Positions 25,306-38,500 of a stretch of DNA of 64,000 bases are shown piece after piece (position 1 is the stretch's first letter; each line of letters begins with the position of its first letter). The translations under genes were made by a program, and so were the position numbers. Location of the stretch: contig NC_092675.1 of assembly GCF_964355755.1 (NCBI RefSeq), positions 10,307,312 to 10,371,311 of the forward strand, read 5' to 3'. The notes below the pieces were generated by a model. That model was not told the origin of the DNA. It made no database searches and saw only the letters and a program-made list of their open reading frames with translations. This DNA comes from Antedon mediterranea. Taxonomy: Eukaryota > Echinodermata > Crinoidea > Comatulida > Antedonidae.

Positions 25306-27451
25306 TTCGCGCCGCGGCTCTAGCCCGCTACGTCCCTTTAGGACATAGTCTCTAGGAAGGCGTTTCATCGCGGTAGCTATAGTTCTAAGGCTGACAGAAA
25401 TGCGACTTTGGAAACTCGACTATAATTTATTATTTCCAGCTGCTAAGCCCAAAAAATGCCTGGGAAAGAGTCTATGAGGTCTCACGGTTGAACGATTTTG
25501 GATTCTCGCCTTTTGATTGGTTTGCAGTTTATCACCGCCTATTTTTGGAGATCATCTAAAAGTATGATGCTTTTTGATTGGAGTTTCCGTGACAACCTGA
25601 GGTGATTGACAATTAGATTGGTTTCCGAAGTGAAATAATGCAAGGGCAAAGCAACGATGTCTAGAACAAGTGTAGCTCGTCAACAATAACAAACAACGAA
25701 TTGAAACGAACAGAATTGGTGAACTTTCAAAAATCGTCTTCGTTTTTTCGGTAGGTTGATGCAATATTTTAAATCAAAGACACAAATAATATGAAAATAT
25801 AATGTACCTATTGTTGAAATGAACAGAAAAAGAAAATAGTAGGCACATGTGTTTCGATTCTCAATCAAGCCATATAGGCCTAGTCCATTTAGTTCCATTG
25901 TCTCTGGCTGAGGCTAACTTCGGACTGCCTGCAGAAGACTGTCAGTGGAATTTTGGCTTAACGGAGGTTAAATCTTATATATTTAATTTTAACCAACATT
26001 GATTATAATTATGATTAATATATTTGCTATTCATAACGTTCCGAATTAATAATATTAATAAATACACTGTAGGTACTTTATTATTTTTAAGTGTTTTAAA
26101 ACATATTAGTTTGAAATGCTCAACATCCCTATTATGGTAAATGAAATCGTCCGTACCATGAAAGTTAAATACATTATGGACAGGTCCACTTATTTTCAAG
26201 GGATATTCTGTGGTTATAAATGAATTTATTTTAATTATTTAAATTATTATTTATCAACAGGTATTTAATCTCTACAGTCATGAAAGAAAATATGAAAAAA
26301 ATATCAGAATCAAATTCTTCAATGAACACATGATGTAATTTCGACAGTTTGAAAAAGAAAATTCATCGTGCAAATAATTTTTACGATTCAACATATTTTT
26401 ATTTATTACATATTTCTATGGTTACAAAAACATATTTTTAATAAACATTTTGATTGAAAATTGTGTATTTATATTATACAATTAACTGGTGAAAAAATGG
26501 GCATGATGTGATTTATAATTTAATAACTATGTTAGATTTTGTGTATTTTTGCGATTAATCAACACATTTTTATTTTGTTGCACGTTTCCATGGTAACAAA
26601 AACATATTTTCCATAAATTATTAAAAATTGTGTATTTATAGTATACAATTAACTAGTGAAAAATGGGCATGTAATTCATAATTAAAGAACTATCTTTGAT
26701 GTGTATGTATCTCATTAAGAAGCTTTATCATACAGATTCCTCTCTTATCGTTCCAAATTAATTAATCAGTATTACTATTATAATAAATATCTTTTCACGA
26801 AATCCACATAAATAAATACACAAAAAAGTTGATTGATAATAAGTCAATTTAATTATTTATTTTTTACAAAATACAAAGGGCATTATTAGATTAATGAAGA
26901 TTGTTCTTACAACTGACCAGTCAAAAAGTTACACAGCGTTTTTTGTAAGAAATATTTCTTGTTTAGTTTTTAATTTAAGAGAGATTATTTAGAGGGTTAA
27001 GTTTTTAATATTTAGGGACAAGTTTTAATATTTAGGAAAAATTTTTATATTTAGGTACGAGTTTTAGGAATGCAATTTTACCGTACCTTTAGCAAACGAA
27101 AGCGCCCTCTATACTAATACCTACCTTTTAGTTTTTAGAAGTATGGATACGATACCATATCTTAAGCCGACTTGCCTTAGTGCCGACTTGATGTCGGGCT
27201 GACTTGACTTTGGCCAAGAATATTATTAGATTTATTTGTACTTTCGTTTATTTCAATCGCAAGGCGATCAACAGAAGATGCAAATTTTGTTTATACATCG
27301 TTTGCGAGGCTAACAAAAATTATTATTTTTGGCATATGTTGAGGCCCTACAAGGTAGGTAGGCCTTTTATTTAGCTAGGCCTAGATTTTAAAAACAAATA
27401 AAGTAGGACTTTATAGATAATATATGCCTTGCTAGGCCTAGCTGAGCTGGG
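25306..27451. other. No gene recognised; internal duplication
   Basis: Two diverged direct copies at about 26390-26515 and 26565-26672 share GTGTATTTATA, ATACAATTAACT and GAAAAATGGGCATG. Otherwise AT-rich with no coding signal. Confidence 0.5.
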
Positions 27452-27454
27452 TTA

Positions 27455-28039
27455 GGCCGCTGGAAATACATTACATGGTTCTTTTCAGCACTTATCAACA
27501 AATTGGTGAGGGATTTTTGTCAACGTTCATCTTTCATCACAGTATTTTAATTAAGTGAAATAAACCTTGAATGCAATAATGCCGTAGTAGGCAGAGAGGT
27601 AGCTAGGCACGACGATCGATCGCGAAATGTACGAGAGCAGCAGACCAAAAAAAACGCGGTAGACCTCGTTCTGATGCAAGGTATGGATATCGCGTGTGGA
27701 TATGACAAACACACGCTCACCGCCTGGACTAGAATACTTGGTTCCAAAATGAGGCTCAAAATACGGATTGATGGCGGTACGCGACGATTAATATACACAC
27801 TTTATGTTGCGAAATCGTGCGATCACATACACAATGGTTTGAGCGTTCACGATCGACAGGAGGCGAGTCGGATTTTCATAAAAGTCTAACAAAATTTGTA
27901 ATTTTCCCATATTTTCCCCTGTTTTTTCTTAACAAATACACAAAGATGAACTTTTTGGGTGCGGGGCCTAAAATCGCGAGCGGGCGCAGACGAGGGTGAT
28001 TCCTGACGAGAACCATTATGTAATGTATTTCCAGCGGCC
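27455..28039. mobile_element. 585-bp Harbinger-like non-autonomous element
   Basis: Terminal inverted repeats GGCCGCTGGAAATACATT at both ends, flanked by TTA (27452-27454 and 28040-28042). A 3-bp TWA duplication with GGCC-type ends is the PIF/Harbinger pattern. The body is CpG-rich (many CGAT and CGCG words) and contains no transposase. Confidence 0.75.
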
Positions 28040-28042
28040 TTA

Positions 28043-29399
28043 GTTTTTGGTTTATTATTTCATTAGTGTAGTCATTATTACCTTTTTAGGCCTAGCTAGT
28101 AGTACTAGTAGACCTATCTTAGGCCTATCTCATTATGATAATAAAAAAAAAACCAAAACAATTAACAAACATCATCGATTTTGTTTAAAATGCGTATTTG
28201 ACAATATTAAAATTGGGCCGAAACGTCTCTCTTTTTTTTTTTCTTTTTTTTAATGTCATTTCAACACATACATAATACAAAATACGAAACGTCTCACCTG
28301 GGACTCCCGGCCGAATCGTCCCGATACAAGTACTTTTCACCAAACAGAAATAACTTACCTGGCTAGGCCGCCTAGCCCGAGTAGGTAGGGCCTAGGCCTA
28401 GGCTAGGCCTCTAGTCTAATAATATCTAGAGTATAGTACTAGCCTAGCCTGCCCTCCTCCTAGGCTAGCCTAAGCTTTTGTGTAAAAAGAATTTCAAAAA
28501 AACCGTTTATTTGATATAATAATAAGAGATACATACAATGGGAGATCCCATACAATGTATACAATTAATTGCAAGTAATAAAGTGCATTAATATTATTCG
28601 TTTATTTGTATTCAACCTACCTACACTACAGCAGAAAGAATACTCGTGCATGTGGCGACAATGTTTTGATACGCGAATTGGACATGTGGTCAGGTTTATT
28701 GTATGGCACGCAAAAAGTGCCATCCAGTTTGGTTTCGTATTTATCTATCCCAAGATATCATTTAATAAAGATTAATTTCAAACAATGCATTTTTTGGTGA
28801 ACATTAACATTTTCAACAAAATATACAATAATAAATTCTAAAGTTTGCTGCTTTAATTTATTTATGTCATGTGTTTTTATACAAATGAATTTCAACAAAA
28901 TGAATAATTACAGCGCACATAAAAGTTATATTAATATCAAAATTGAAATAAATATTCCTATAAAACATACCCTATTAAATATTTGTTTTGACAAATGTTT
29001 TGTTGAAAGAAACAAAAATAGTAAATATATATTGCTTCAGTGATCATTATATCAACTGCATATTGTAACATATAAAATAAACATAATGATCAAATAAAAT
29101 ACTAAATAAATACACACTGAAACTGATAAGAAAATAAATGCAGCTACATCTATCTATTTAGCACAATGATTCAATGATACTGTAGCTGTATACAAATATA
29201 GATAACTTCAAAGCGATAGCCAGGTAAAGATAGAACTTCTTTTAAAGAATATAGTAGCATGAACATACTTTAATCTGAAAAGTCAGTTACAATTGTTTGT
29301 TATTTATCAGCTGATATTTCTAATATAAAAATATATAATTCTTAGTGTACTGTATGTATACAATATTCCCTATATGATATGTACGAAAGATATGTACTG
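28043..29399. other. No gene recognised; CTAGGCCTAG cluster
   Basis: 28360-28475 is a dense cluster of AGGCCTAG, CTAGGC and related words. The rest is AT-rich and lies just downstream of the mannosidase 3' end. No coding frame. Confidence 0.45.
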
Positions 29400-29405
29400 T
29401 TTAAT
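29400..29405 (-). terminator. Candidate polyadenylation signal ATTAAA
   Basis: ATTAAA on the minus strand, 65 nt past the mannosidase stop. No AATAAA is closer; the next AATAAA is near 28860. The true 3' end would need transcript data. Confidence 0.3.
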
Positions 29406-29469
29406 TAATATGACTATTATTTATCATAAACTGGATACCAAACTAGGCATTACTTGATGTATAAACAAG

Positions 29470-29564
29470 TTAATGCATTTTAATCTTGGCTATGAATGTC
29501 CTAATTTGCATTGGCGTCAACATGACACTTAGTGTGTCTGCTGAAACTGGCTCAGGCTTATAAT
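29470..29564 (-). CDS. MAN2B1: MAN2B1 exon 24 (stop codon)
   Basis: Residues 953-983 and TAA at 29472-29470. Encodes [12 protein letters not shown], matching the terminal EPMEIRTFL strand of the family. Acceptor AACAG. Confidence 0.93.
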
Positions 29565-32500
29565 CTGTTAAAAAAGAAACACAAAATTTAATTAAAACCA
29601 ATTAAAAAAGATATTATTAGGTTTAAAAGTAGATTTACACCTAGCCTAAAATAAAATAGAATTTCAAGAGTTTTTTTTAAGTATAAGAATTTAAATTTAT
29701 AATTGTCTTCTAGTTCTTACCTGTTGGTACTAAGCCATCAGCTGTTTTCCATTTTAACCTCTTAGCTTCTGACAACAGTTGATTGCCACCTAACGTCATC
29801 TCCTGCACACTTATAATGTCAAAGTCAGCAAACAGACCCTAGAAAAATTAATAAAATTACAAAGAATAGAATAACAATTCTGAAATTGGTCAGATGTTTG
29901 CTCTAATCTGACGTAATTTTGTACTTTATAATGCTGTATGTACATTGAGAACACAAGTAATTCTCATGTGGGACTTGAAACCCATGACCTGCAGGCATTC
30001 ATACATCTATATCACTGATGGCTAGGTAGACATGTGACCAATTACTCAACTCCCTCATTCAAGGTACTCCATAGTAGTTAAATACTTCAATTATCATTTC
30101 TATATTCAGCAGGAAATTATAAAATAATATACAGATCTGGAAACTGTAAGTACTTTGGCATCCATGCTGTGTAAAGTGTCTTTCACACTGCTCCATTTCG
30201 GCTCCGGCAAATAATATTGAACTTCACCTATGTGCCAATCGATATGCGTGCTAGCCATGTTGTGCGTTGTAAAAACGAAACATCTATGTGCCGGAGCCAG
30301 ACAGGAGCAGATGTGAAAAATGCTTAAATCATGTTCAAATAATTGTAAATCTGAATATAAATGGGTCAAAGCCTTAATTAGGCTTATATTATATATCATT
30401 TAGCACCTCAAATACAATAGGTTACCTTACTATTTGTAGCTTGGCCCTATTTAGATAGTTAGATAGTTTTACCTTCAAAGAAACAGTAGCATTCTTTGAT
30501 AAGTCTGCATTGTCGGTCTTTTCATATTGATGTTCCAACCTCAACAACACTGTATCATCACCCCACTTCTCCAGGGTAAGGAGATGCACATTTTCTGGAA
30601 TTTGGTGCTGTAACAATGAACCCTATTAAAGAAATTTAAATGTAAGTGAACTGTAACATGACAGCACAATCAGTGCAGGTATTAACATTATTACAGACTG
30701 TGTAGCAGATGAACACATGGAAGGAAAATACTACTCTCAAGTCTCCGTAAACTATAAAACTACAGACAATACTTTAAAGATGTATTGTCCCTTGAAACAC
30801 AAAAAATGAAGGTCAAAATATTCTGAATTTAAATTGGCCATATCAAAATAATATTAAAGTTATTCACTTGAAGTCAAAAATTCGAGCCAAAAACAACAAG
30901 TTTACGTAATTAACAGGTAAATTAATTTGATTACATTTCGTCTGGAAAATTGTCGCAAGGGAAAGTAAACAAAGATTTCAAACCAAGAGTATGCATTATG
31001 CTTATTAGGATTGTTTACAACTCGTCACGGTTGAGGAGGTGTTTGTCTGTATTTCAGACTAATTTTTGGTGAAAGTTAATAACTATTATGATACTTCAAA
31101 ATGACTCACTTTAAACAAAAATTTTTTTTTCACATTTTTTTGGAATTAGTCAAAGGGACAATACATCTTTAACTTATACAACCATGCTACGACAATGTTT
31201 TGATACGCAAAATGGACATGTATATTGTCAAAAAATTCAACTATTTGTCTTCAATGTTGTATTTCTTGTTTTTATGCAATCACAATCACATGAATATTTA
31301 TAGATGGCAGATGCAGAAAATAAAAGTAAATCAAATCTAATTTCGATTGGAATTAGAAATATTATGATAATATGGCAAGCCATACGTTCAAATAAATGGT
31401 CCCTTTCACTAATTAATCCAAAAGCATGACTTAAAAACACTGTAAGAGAAAAATCACAAAAGGGAGTGCAGAAAGCATAAAGGATAATGTACAGACAAAC
31501 GGTAACTGCAAGCTGAAAACCATGTAGCTTGTTCCACGTAGATTCTGTATCTATCCACGTTTTGTGTAATGGTCATAAGGAATAATATAGATTCTATATT
31601 TTTATTACCATTACCGCTCGTCTCTGTAAATTGGCCTTAACTGCAAATAAACTTTTTGGAAAATGAACAGATACCCGAGGCAGATGATGATCATGAACAT
31701 CTTGGAAATACAGCATCAGATCATAGACCGGTTTGAAAATTCACATAGCATCACACATCGTCCAGACAGACCGAAATGGAAGAACTGCAACCACCCTCAT
31801 AATGAGGACGGTACGTAGTAAGTAAGTAGTATTTCAAGAACTCACTTTTATCTTTTTGGCCGTATTTGCTACTGCAGAAGGCATAAACATCACCATAGGG
31901 GCCATGTATAATTTCTCCCCAAGGCTTCTGTGCATTTTCCCAGCATCTGATGGCTTTGCAAGCTGTACAAAGTGCTTGCCACGCACCATCAATCCATCCC
32001 CAAATTGTCCAGATTCATTCAATGGTTCACCAACACCTCGATAGTCATCAACTAGTAACCTTCGATGTATCTGTCATAAATTAATGTTAATTTTAAAGTG
32101 ACCAAGTTTAGTATAAGTAAGTTTAGATATACCCTTTGTTTTTTCTAAATTTCGTTTTTATAATTAATTTGTAAGAATGTCAACTGTCGCTAAAACTCAT
32201 AGATGCATTTGTATGGATTGCTTAGAGTCTTGCTAAATTCTTTTTTCATAGTCAGTGAGCACCATTCAAATGTTAACATTTTAAAAATGGGCCAATCCTG
32301 ATGTATAAAAGTACAAGTAAACAAATAATCAATTATAATTCTTGGCTACTGCGTAAAAACACAATTGCTATAGTATAAGTAAAACATCTTTACCATAAGT
32401 TCAATAGATCCATTCTTTAAGGAACTACCACCTTGACTACGGTCAGTTAACACAGTTAGCTGTGCTTTAGGATCCTATAAATATGAAAATAAAAGTAAAA

Positions 32501-35500
32501 TATATAGTTGCTATGCTTCTTTTCATTAATGGATACAGTAACAAGAACATCGCCCAGGGTCAGGACACTCGATTATCAAAGCCTTAGGGCATATATTAGA
32601 AAATTGGCTAAAATACAGCATTTGTTTGTTAGAAAATGTTTGTAGTATATTAAAAGCAACAAACTATTCCAACACAATTGTTTAACCTACAATCAATTAC
32701 AGTTTTTTGTATTATCTTTTTAATTCTTATTTTGATAGGATATGATAGACAAATGTCTTTTTCTCTCGAGCTCCTGTGAGTACTGCTCCGACGAGCTCTC
32801 ATATGGAGTATGGAGCGGTGTAAATGGTTCCTCTGCTTCTTATTGAATTTATTGGTTAAATCTACCATTATTATTATTTATTTTCTGGTTTTTATTTATT
32901 TTATTTCTGGTTTATAAAGATTGTGTTTACCTTAATACAGATCCTGCTATTAACTGGATAATAATTGCCTGCAACTGGTTCTGTAATTTTGTAGTCCCAT
33001 GTGTCACGATGATTCAGCCTTAAACAAAATTTTTCTTTTATATTTATTCATCTATAATTTTACCATAAACTGTTGAGGGCCACAAACTAGAAGGCAGAGT
33101 TTACAAATCATTTTTCAAATAGCAATGTAAGCTTTTATACAATAGAACCCCTCCTTTGGGACACCCAAAGGCCACTATTAAGATTACACTTTCCCAATAA
33201 ATGAATGAGGGGAATTGTATGTTGGGGTTTTACATTTTTTGGTAAAATGAGGTTGACAGTAAACACGTTTGAGGCTAATCAATCAATCTCAATTCAAGTT
33301 CAAATCAATTGATGAAAATAAAAGTATACCGTCACATATACATAGACACAAACGAAGAATAGAAGTTTTTATCTATGGCAATACAAATACTTAATAATAT
33401 AAATATAAAATAATAAATACAGTAATATAAAAGTATGGGATTCTTACTCTCTTTTGATCATCTGTCTTCCATTGGCATCTGTGTAGAACATATTCTCTGA
33501 TTCTATATCTGAATCAAAACGACTAATTATTTCTTTGCCATTATTATCACTGAAAAAAACAAAATAGGTTTACTGCAAACGTAACATAATTTACTGTATA
33601 TATAGTAAATGATTCATTTTGTTTTATAACACACCTGATTGTATTCTTTACGCATCAAGTACAGTACGTACATAACAAAAAAGCGATATGATCTAATGGT
33701 AATAATTAACACACTCTAATGCATGTCTAGCTTTCTGTAAACAATTTGAGAATTTTTGCCATGCGACGTTGTTGACTGATTTAATAGAAAATCTACTTGT
33801 TGTGCGCGCCGTAAGTTGGAGCACCATGCCATGATGAATTGCCAAGCTTCCCAGCCTAGCATTCGTCAATGATTAACAATGAATAAATTTACTTAAAGTA
33901 GGTGTGTTATATACAAAAAATAATGAATGTTTTATATTCAATGAAAATGTGACTGCTCTATATTCAACCTGGCTCCGCCTCATTAAAAGTCAATCGAATA
34001 AAAACAAAAATAAATTTTTCAACGGATGAAATCTTCTCACCATCCAACTTATAAACATCTATTATTTGTATAATGTACAATGACACTGTTCAGGCAGGAT
34101 TTCATTTTTTTAATTTTTTATTTTATATATTGTTTTATCTAATTTTCTTTCAGAAAGTATTGCCATACTTGATTGGAATTGGTCCTACAGTCCACTCAAA
34201 CTCGGCAAAATCCTGGCCTTCTCGAATTCTCACCACTTGACTAAGCCATGGTTGAAACTGTTGATGAACCTCTTGGATGAGGTTACCCTGTTAAAATAAA
34301 GTTGCACTCAAATATTGATAGTGAACACAATGGGAATAAGTAGAAGTAGAATCCATCCATGTAGAAAACTATACATGGACACATACAGACAGACTCAACT
34401 CAATCTCAAGTGCTATACACAAAATGTGCACACTTATTACTTCTATCTACTACAACTATGTTCTACCTTTGAACCTTTGTCAATTCTATTGTGGTTATAG
34501 GTTTTCATGACCCATCCTTAACTGCTCAGCCACTCAATATTTGTGTTGTGTGTATTAAGGAAGCCTCTCAGAATAAGTAGACCCGTATCCGACGCGTCGG
34601 ACCGTCGGCCACGCGCGGCTATTAACCTGGATGAATAACCATAAACAGCGACGCGCCGGGATTAATATTTGGAATATTCCATTACCAATGGGTTAAGACA
34701 GCCATAGAATTGTTCTTTGTTGGTTACCGTATTAATGACTGATGGTAGTGTTTCACGCGGAGATCATAATATGTTGATCGGACAAAACAACAACATTTTG
34801 TTAAGGCTTTTTACGCTTTTATTATGCTTAAAATACGCCGTATTATCTAGGTTACGTCATACAATATTATTATTATTATTATTATCGATAACGTTAAATA
34901 TATGGTGAACAATGCTTGGCAAAAAAAATAAATAAATCACAGTTTTACCTCGTGATTGTTTTAATACTAGAACTAGGCCTACTCTACCGCCAATGTGGCC
35001 CACGAGGTTAAGGCATAAACCTGTATGTAGCGACTGCATTGCATGAATAACGATCAAAGTGCCGAATCTTGGCTGGCATTAATAACCTCGAGTATAGTGT
35101 TTGTTGTTCCGTGCTAGCTCAATACGCAAGTGGCGATTTGTTGACAAAAGTAACACTCGAGCTTCCAGAGAGAGTACATTACATTGTTTGTACCACGTGT
35201 GTTCGCCCTTCAATTCACTTGCCATATCGGCCTTTTTAAAAATCGTGTAATTCATTTGTACAACCGTAGACCTATGGGACCTTAATAGTATTAAAATTAT
35301 GTTTTTGTAGGTCTAGTAACAAATAATAAAACCAAAACAGAAAATAATTACAAAAGAATACAAGTCATAAAATTATATAGTTCATCATAATTATTAAATA
35401 AATATATATATATATACCTTCATTCAATAATTTGCCGATTTATTTTCAAAAACTTGTCAGTATTGTTTATCGAATATTATAAAGAATTCAATTATTAATT

Positions 35501-38500
35501 TCCCAAGGAACGAACGAAAGTGTCATAACATTTTTGATGTAAAATAATTACTAACTTTAATCTCGTTTTAATTGATTGATTAAAAAAGATTGATTGACAA
35601 AAAGAAATATTCAATTAACAATGGCCAGTAAATCAGAAAACAATAGATGTTGTAAAATATAAACAACATCTTCTGGTCATTCATTACATTATCTGTAGGG
35701 TAATTCATTCATGGAGTCCTGTATGGCGTCACACCTGTTTTGTAATTCATCATTACAATATAAAGCTTTCTGGATTTATTATTATTTATCAAGTATAACG
35801 AGAAAATTTAAGGAAATATAGAAAAAGTATGAAAACATTTATTCAAAAATTCATTGTGATATTGATAAATATTTAAAAGTGGTAATTAAACCACAAAGAG
35901 GAAAAAAAATTTCACAAAGTTGAGTCGTAGAACGGTGCTAGACAGTGTTTCGACGACATTGTTATTTTGGCATACTGTATATGGCCTTTTACGTACTTAA
36001 TTGATTCCAGACAAATAAAATACCAGTATACAACAGGGAAACACACATGGTTATTCTGTTTACAGTACTGCGGCGTCGTGTGGAAGTGGAGCGTCGCAGC
36101 ATTGAAACATCTGTATGCCTAGCAGGCTGTCAAGCCTGTTCGAATTCGAGCGGAAGTCGAGCGTAAATTTTGTCAACAGAAATCGCAGCATTGAAACATC
36201 GGTATGCCTAGCAGGCTGTCGAGCCTGTTCGAGTTCGAGCGGAAGTCGAGCGTTACTGTTGTCAATTTAATCGCAGCATTAGCACTGACTGAGCAGTAGA
36301 AAATAATATTATTATCAAACATCGACTAGGCCTAGGCCTAATGATTCTTGTTTGTAAGTATTGTTCGGAGCAATTGTTTTATTAAAAAAGACAAACATAA
36401 ACAAAACAGAATAGCCTACTGTATATGATTTTTAAATATTTCCATGACTTTTTCAAAAAGTAATTTTGTCTGGACTTTAATCAAAGGTCTTGAAAAAACG
36501 AACCCACATTAAAGGGGGGTTCCGGGTTTAAAATGAATAGTAAAAAATGTAAAATATATTTGTTTGTCTCTTGAACGGTAAAAGTTTCAATTTATATAAG
36601 CGCCCAGTGAAGCAGAACGAAGGCTGTGAAATGAGGCCAGATTACAAGTGCAGCTACGGCAAAATCACACTGTGGTTACAGAATAGGAAATTCGTGAAAT
36701 GGTCAATGTTCCGACGACTCGTTATCATTAACCATATCAATTACTTTTGTAAAATTATACTTATCTGATGTAATTTTAGTCGGTCTTCCCATTTATAAAG
36801 TCAATTTTCTATGAAAATCCATCAAAACAGTGAAAAATTAGATAGGTTTGCACTTTACGTTTGCCGATTTTCGCACTGACTTAGGGAAAGCCTTCAAAAT
36901 CAATGAAGCGTAACGTATACATTCCTGCTGAGCGAGGAGAGAGCGAGACGACGATACACGTGCTCTCTCTGCTCCATGCCTGGCATCGTCACGTGATAAG
37001 CAGATACAGTATACAATACCAAACTGGTTGGGTCGAGTATACCCCGTCTATAATCACAACATGAACGATGTACAGTATTTGATTGAAGGTTGACTCGACC
37101 TACCGGAATGGTATAGATAATATAGCTCGAATGAGAGAGTTGGAATATTTGTATAAACATAAGTATTGCTAATTTTAACAAGTGTAGCCTATAGTAAAAG
37201 GCCTGGTAGTATCAATTCGCATAGGGTCTACTACACTAGCTAGCTCAATTTTTAACTGGGCCGGATCGGCTAGGAGGTCTATTTGCTTGATGCAGTATCC
37301 GCTTTTTTGGAGAGTAAACTAGGCCTACTTATTAATTAGACGATCGGGACACCATACGTGCGGACGGCGATCGGACCTTGTTTTGCCTCAATATTTACAG
37401 CCGATTTTGTAGAACGTTTTAGGTTTAGATTGTTTAGGAGTTTGGTTGATAGGATGGGTTTGGAATGCACTGAGTTTTGTTATTTATGGGCCAATCATTT
37501 AGTAGTAGGCTAGCTAGGCCCATGATGGCCCCAATATTTTAACGTAGCCATCGTGGCATGGAATCCCTAGTCAGAAATGGCTCTCACCCATGAATAAAAT
37601 TATTTAGGCTAGGCCTAGCCTAGTACGTGAAGCCGATATACGATCTGTACTATTCGAGGTATAAAAATAGTATAATTTATGACTCCGTAATCTGTACTAA
37701 ACTTTGTATTTCATTAAATGTCAAATAAATATATGCTACACTTTAGGCCCAGTTTAGAAAATCTACAAAAAAATGTATTTCACAATGATCGGGTGGTCGT
37801 CGTTTGACAGGGGAGAGAGAACACAACGTACAAGAAGCTTGACGTCGCGAGTTTGGAATCCACTGATGACGTGATTTTGTGAATATCTCATGAATATTAA
37901 TGAGCTTCCCTAAGCTGCTGAAAAACAGACTTTCCATGAATTTACCCTAAAATGTATATGAAATTTAATTTGTTTAATTTCTCGTTATTACTTCTTCATT
38001 CTGACATGTCTATATTGTTATAATATTTTTTATTTAATAAATAAACGATATTTAAAAGCAATTTTAAACCCAGAATCCCCCTTTAACTTTCCGAATTTTG
38101 TACGTACAGTAGGCCCTACATAGTACTATAAAAACAATCGTGTGTGTGTGTACATTTTACCCCTATTTTATAAAATAAGGTTCTATACAATTTTTATCGA
38201 TTTTATACTTGCACGGGCGACGCGTCCTTGCCGCGAATGAATTAAGTTGTTTATTTTTTAAATTAATATGCGTGGTCATAAGGAATAACATAAATTATAT
38301 AATTTTATTACTGTTACTGCTCGTCTGTGTAAATTGGCCTAAACAATTATAAAGTAGATAAGATTACCTCTATGACTGACAAAGACACAGATTTTCCATT
38401 AAACAGTGGTTCTGGTGTTGACTTGATAGGACGGAAGATATATGCACCTGAAGGTTGGCTACTAACGCTATCACCTGTGTTGGGATCATACCAGTAGAAT

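Noticed and set aside
31856-32044. Plus-strand open frame
   Set aside because: Antisense shadow of mannosidase exon 21; likewise 52414-52719 opposite exon 5 and 45634-45840 opposite the acidic tail.
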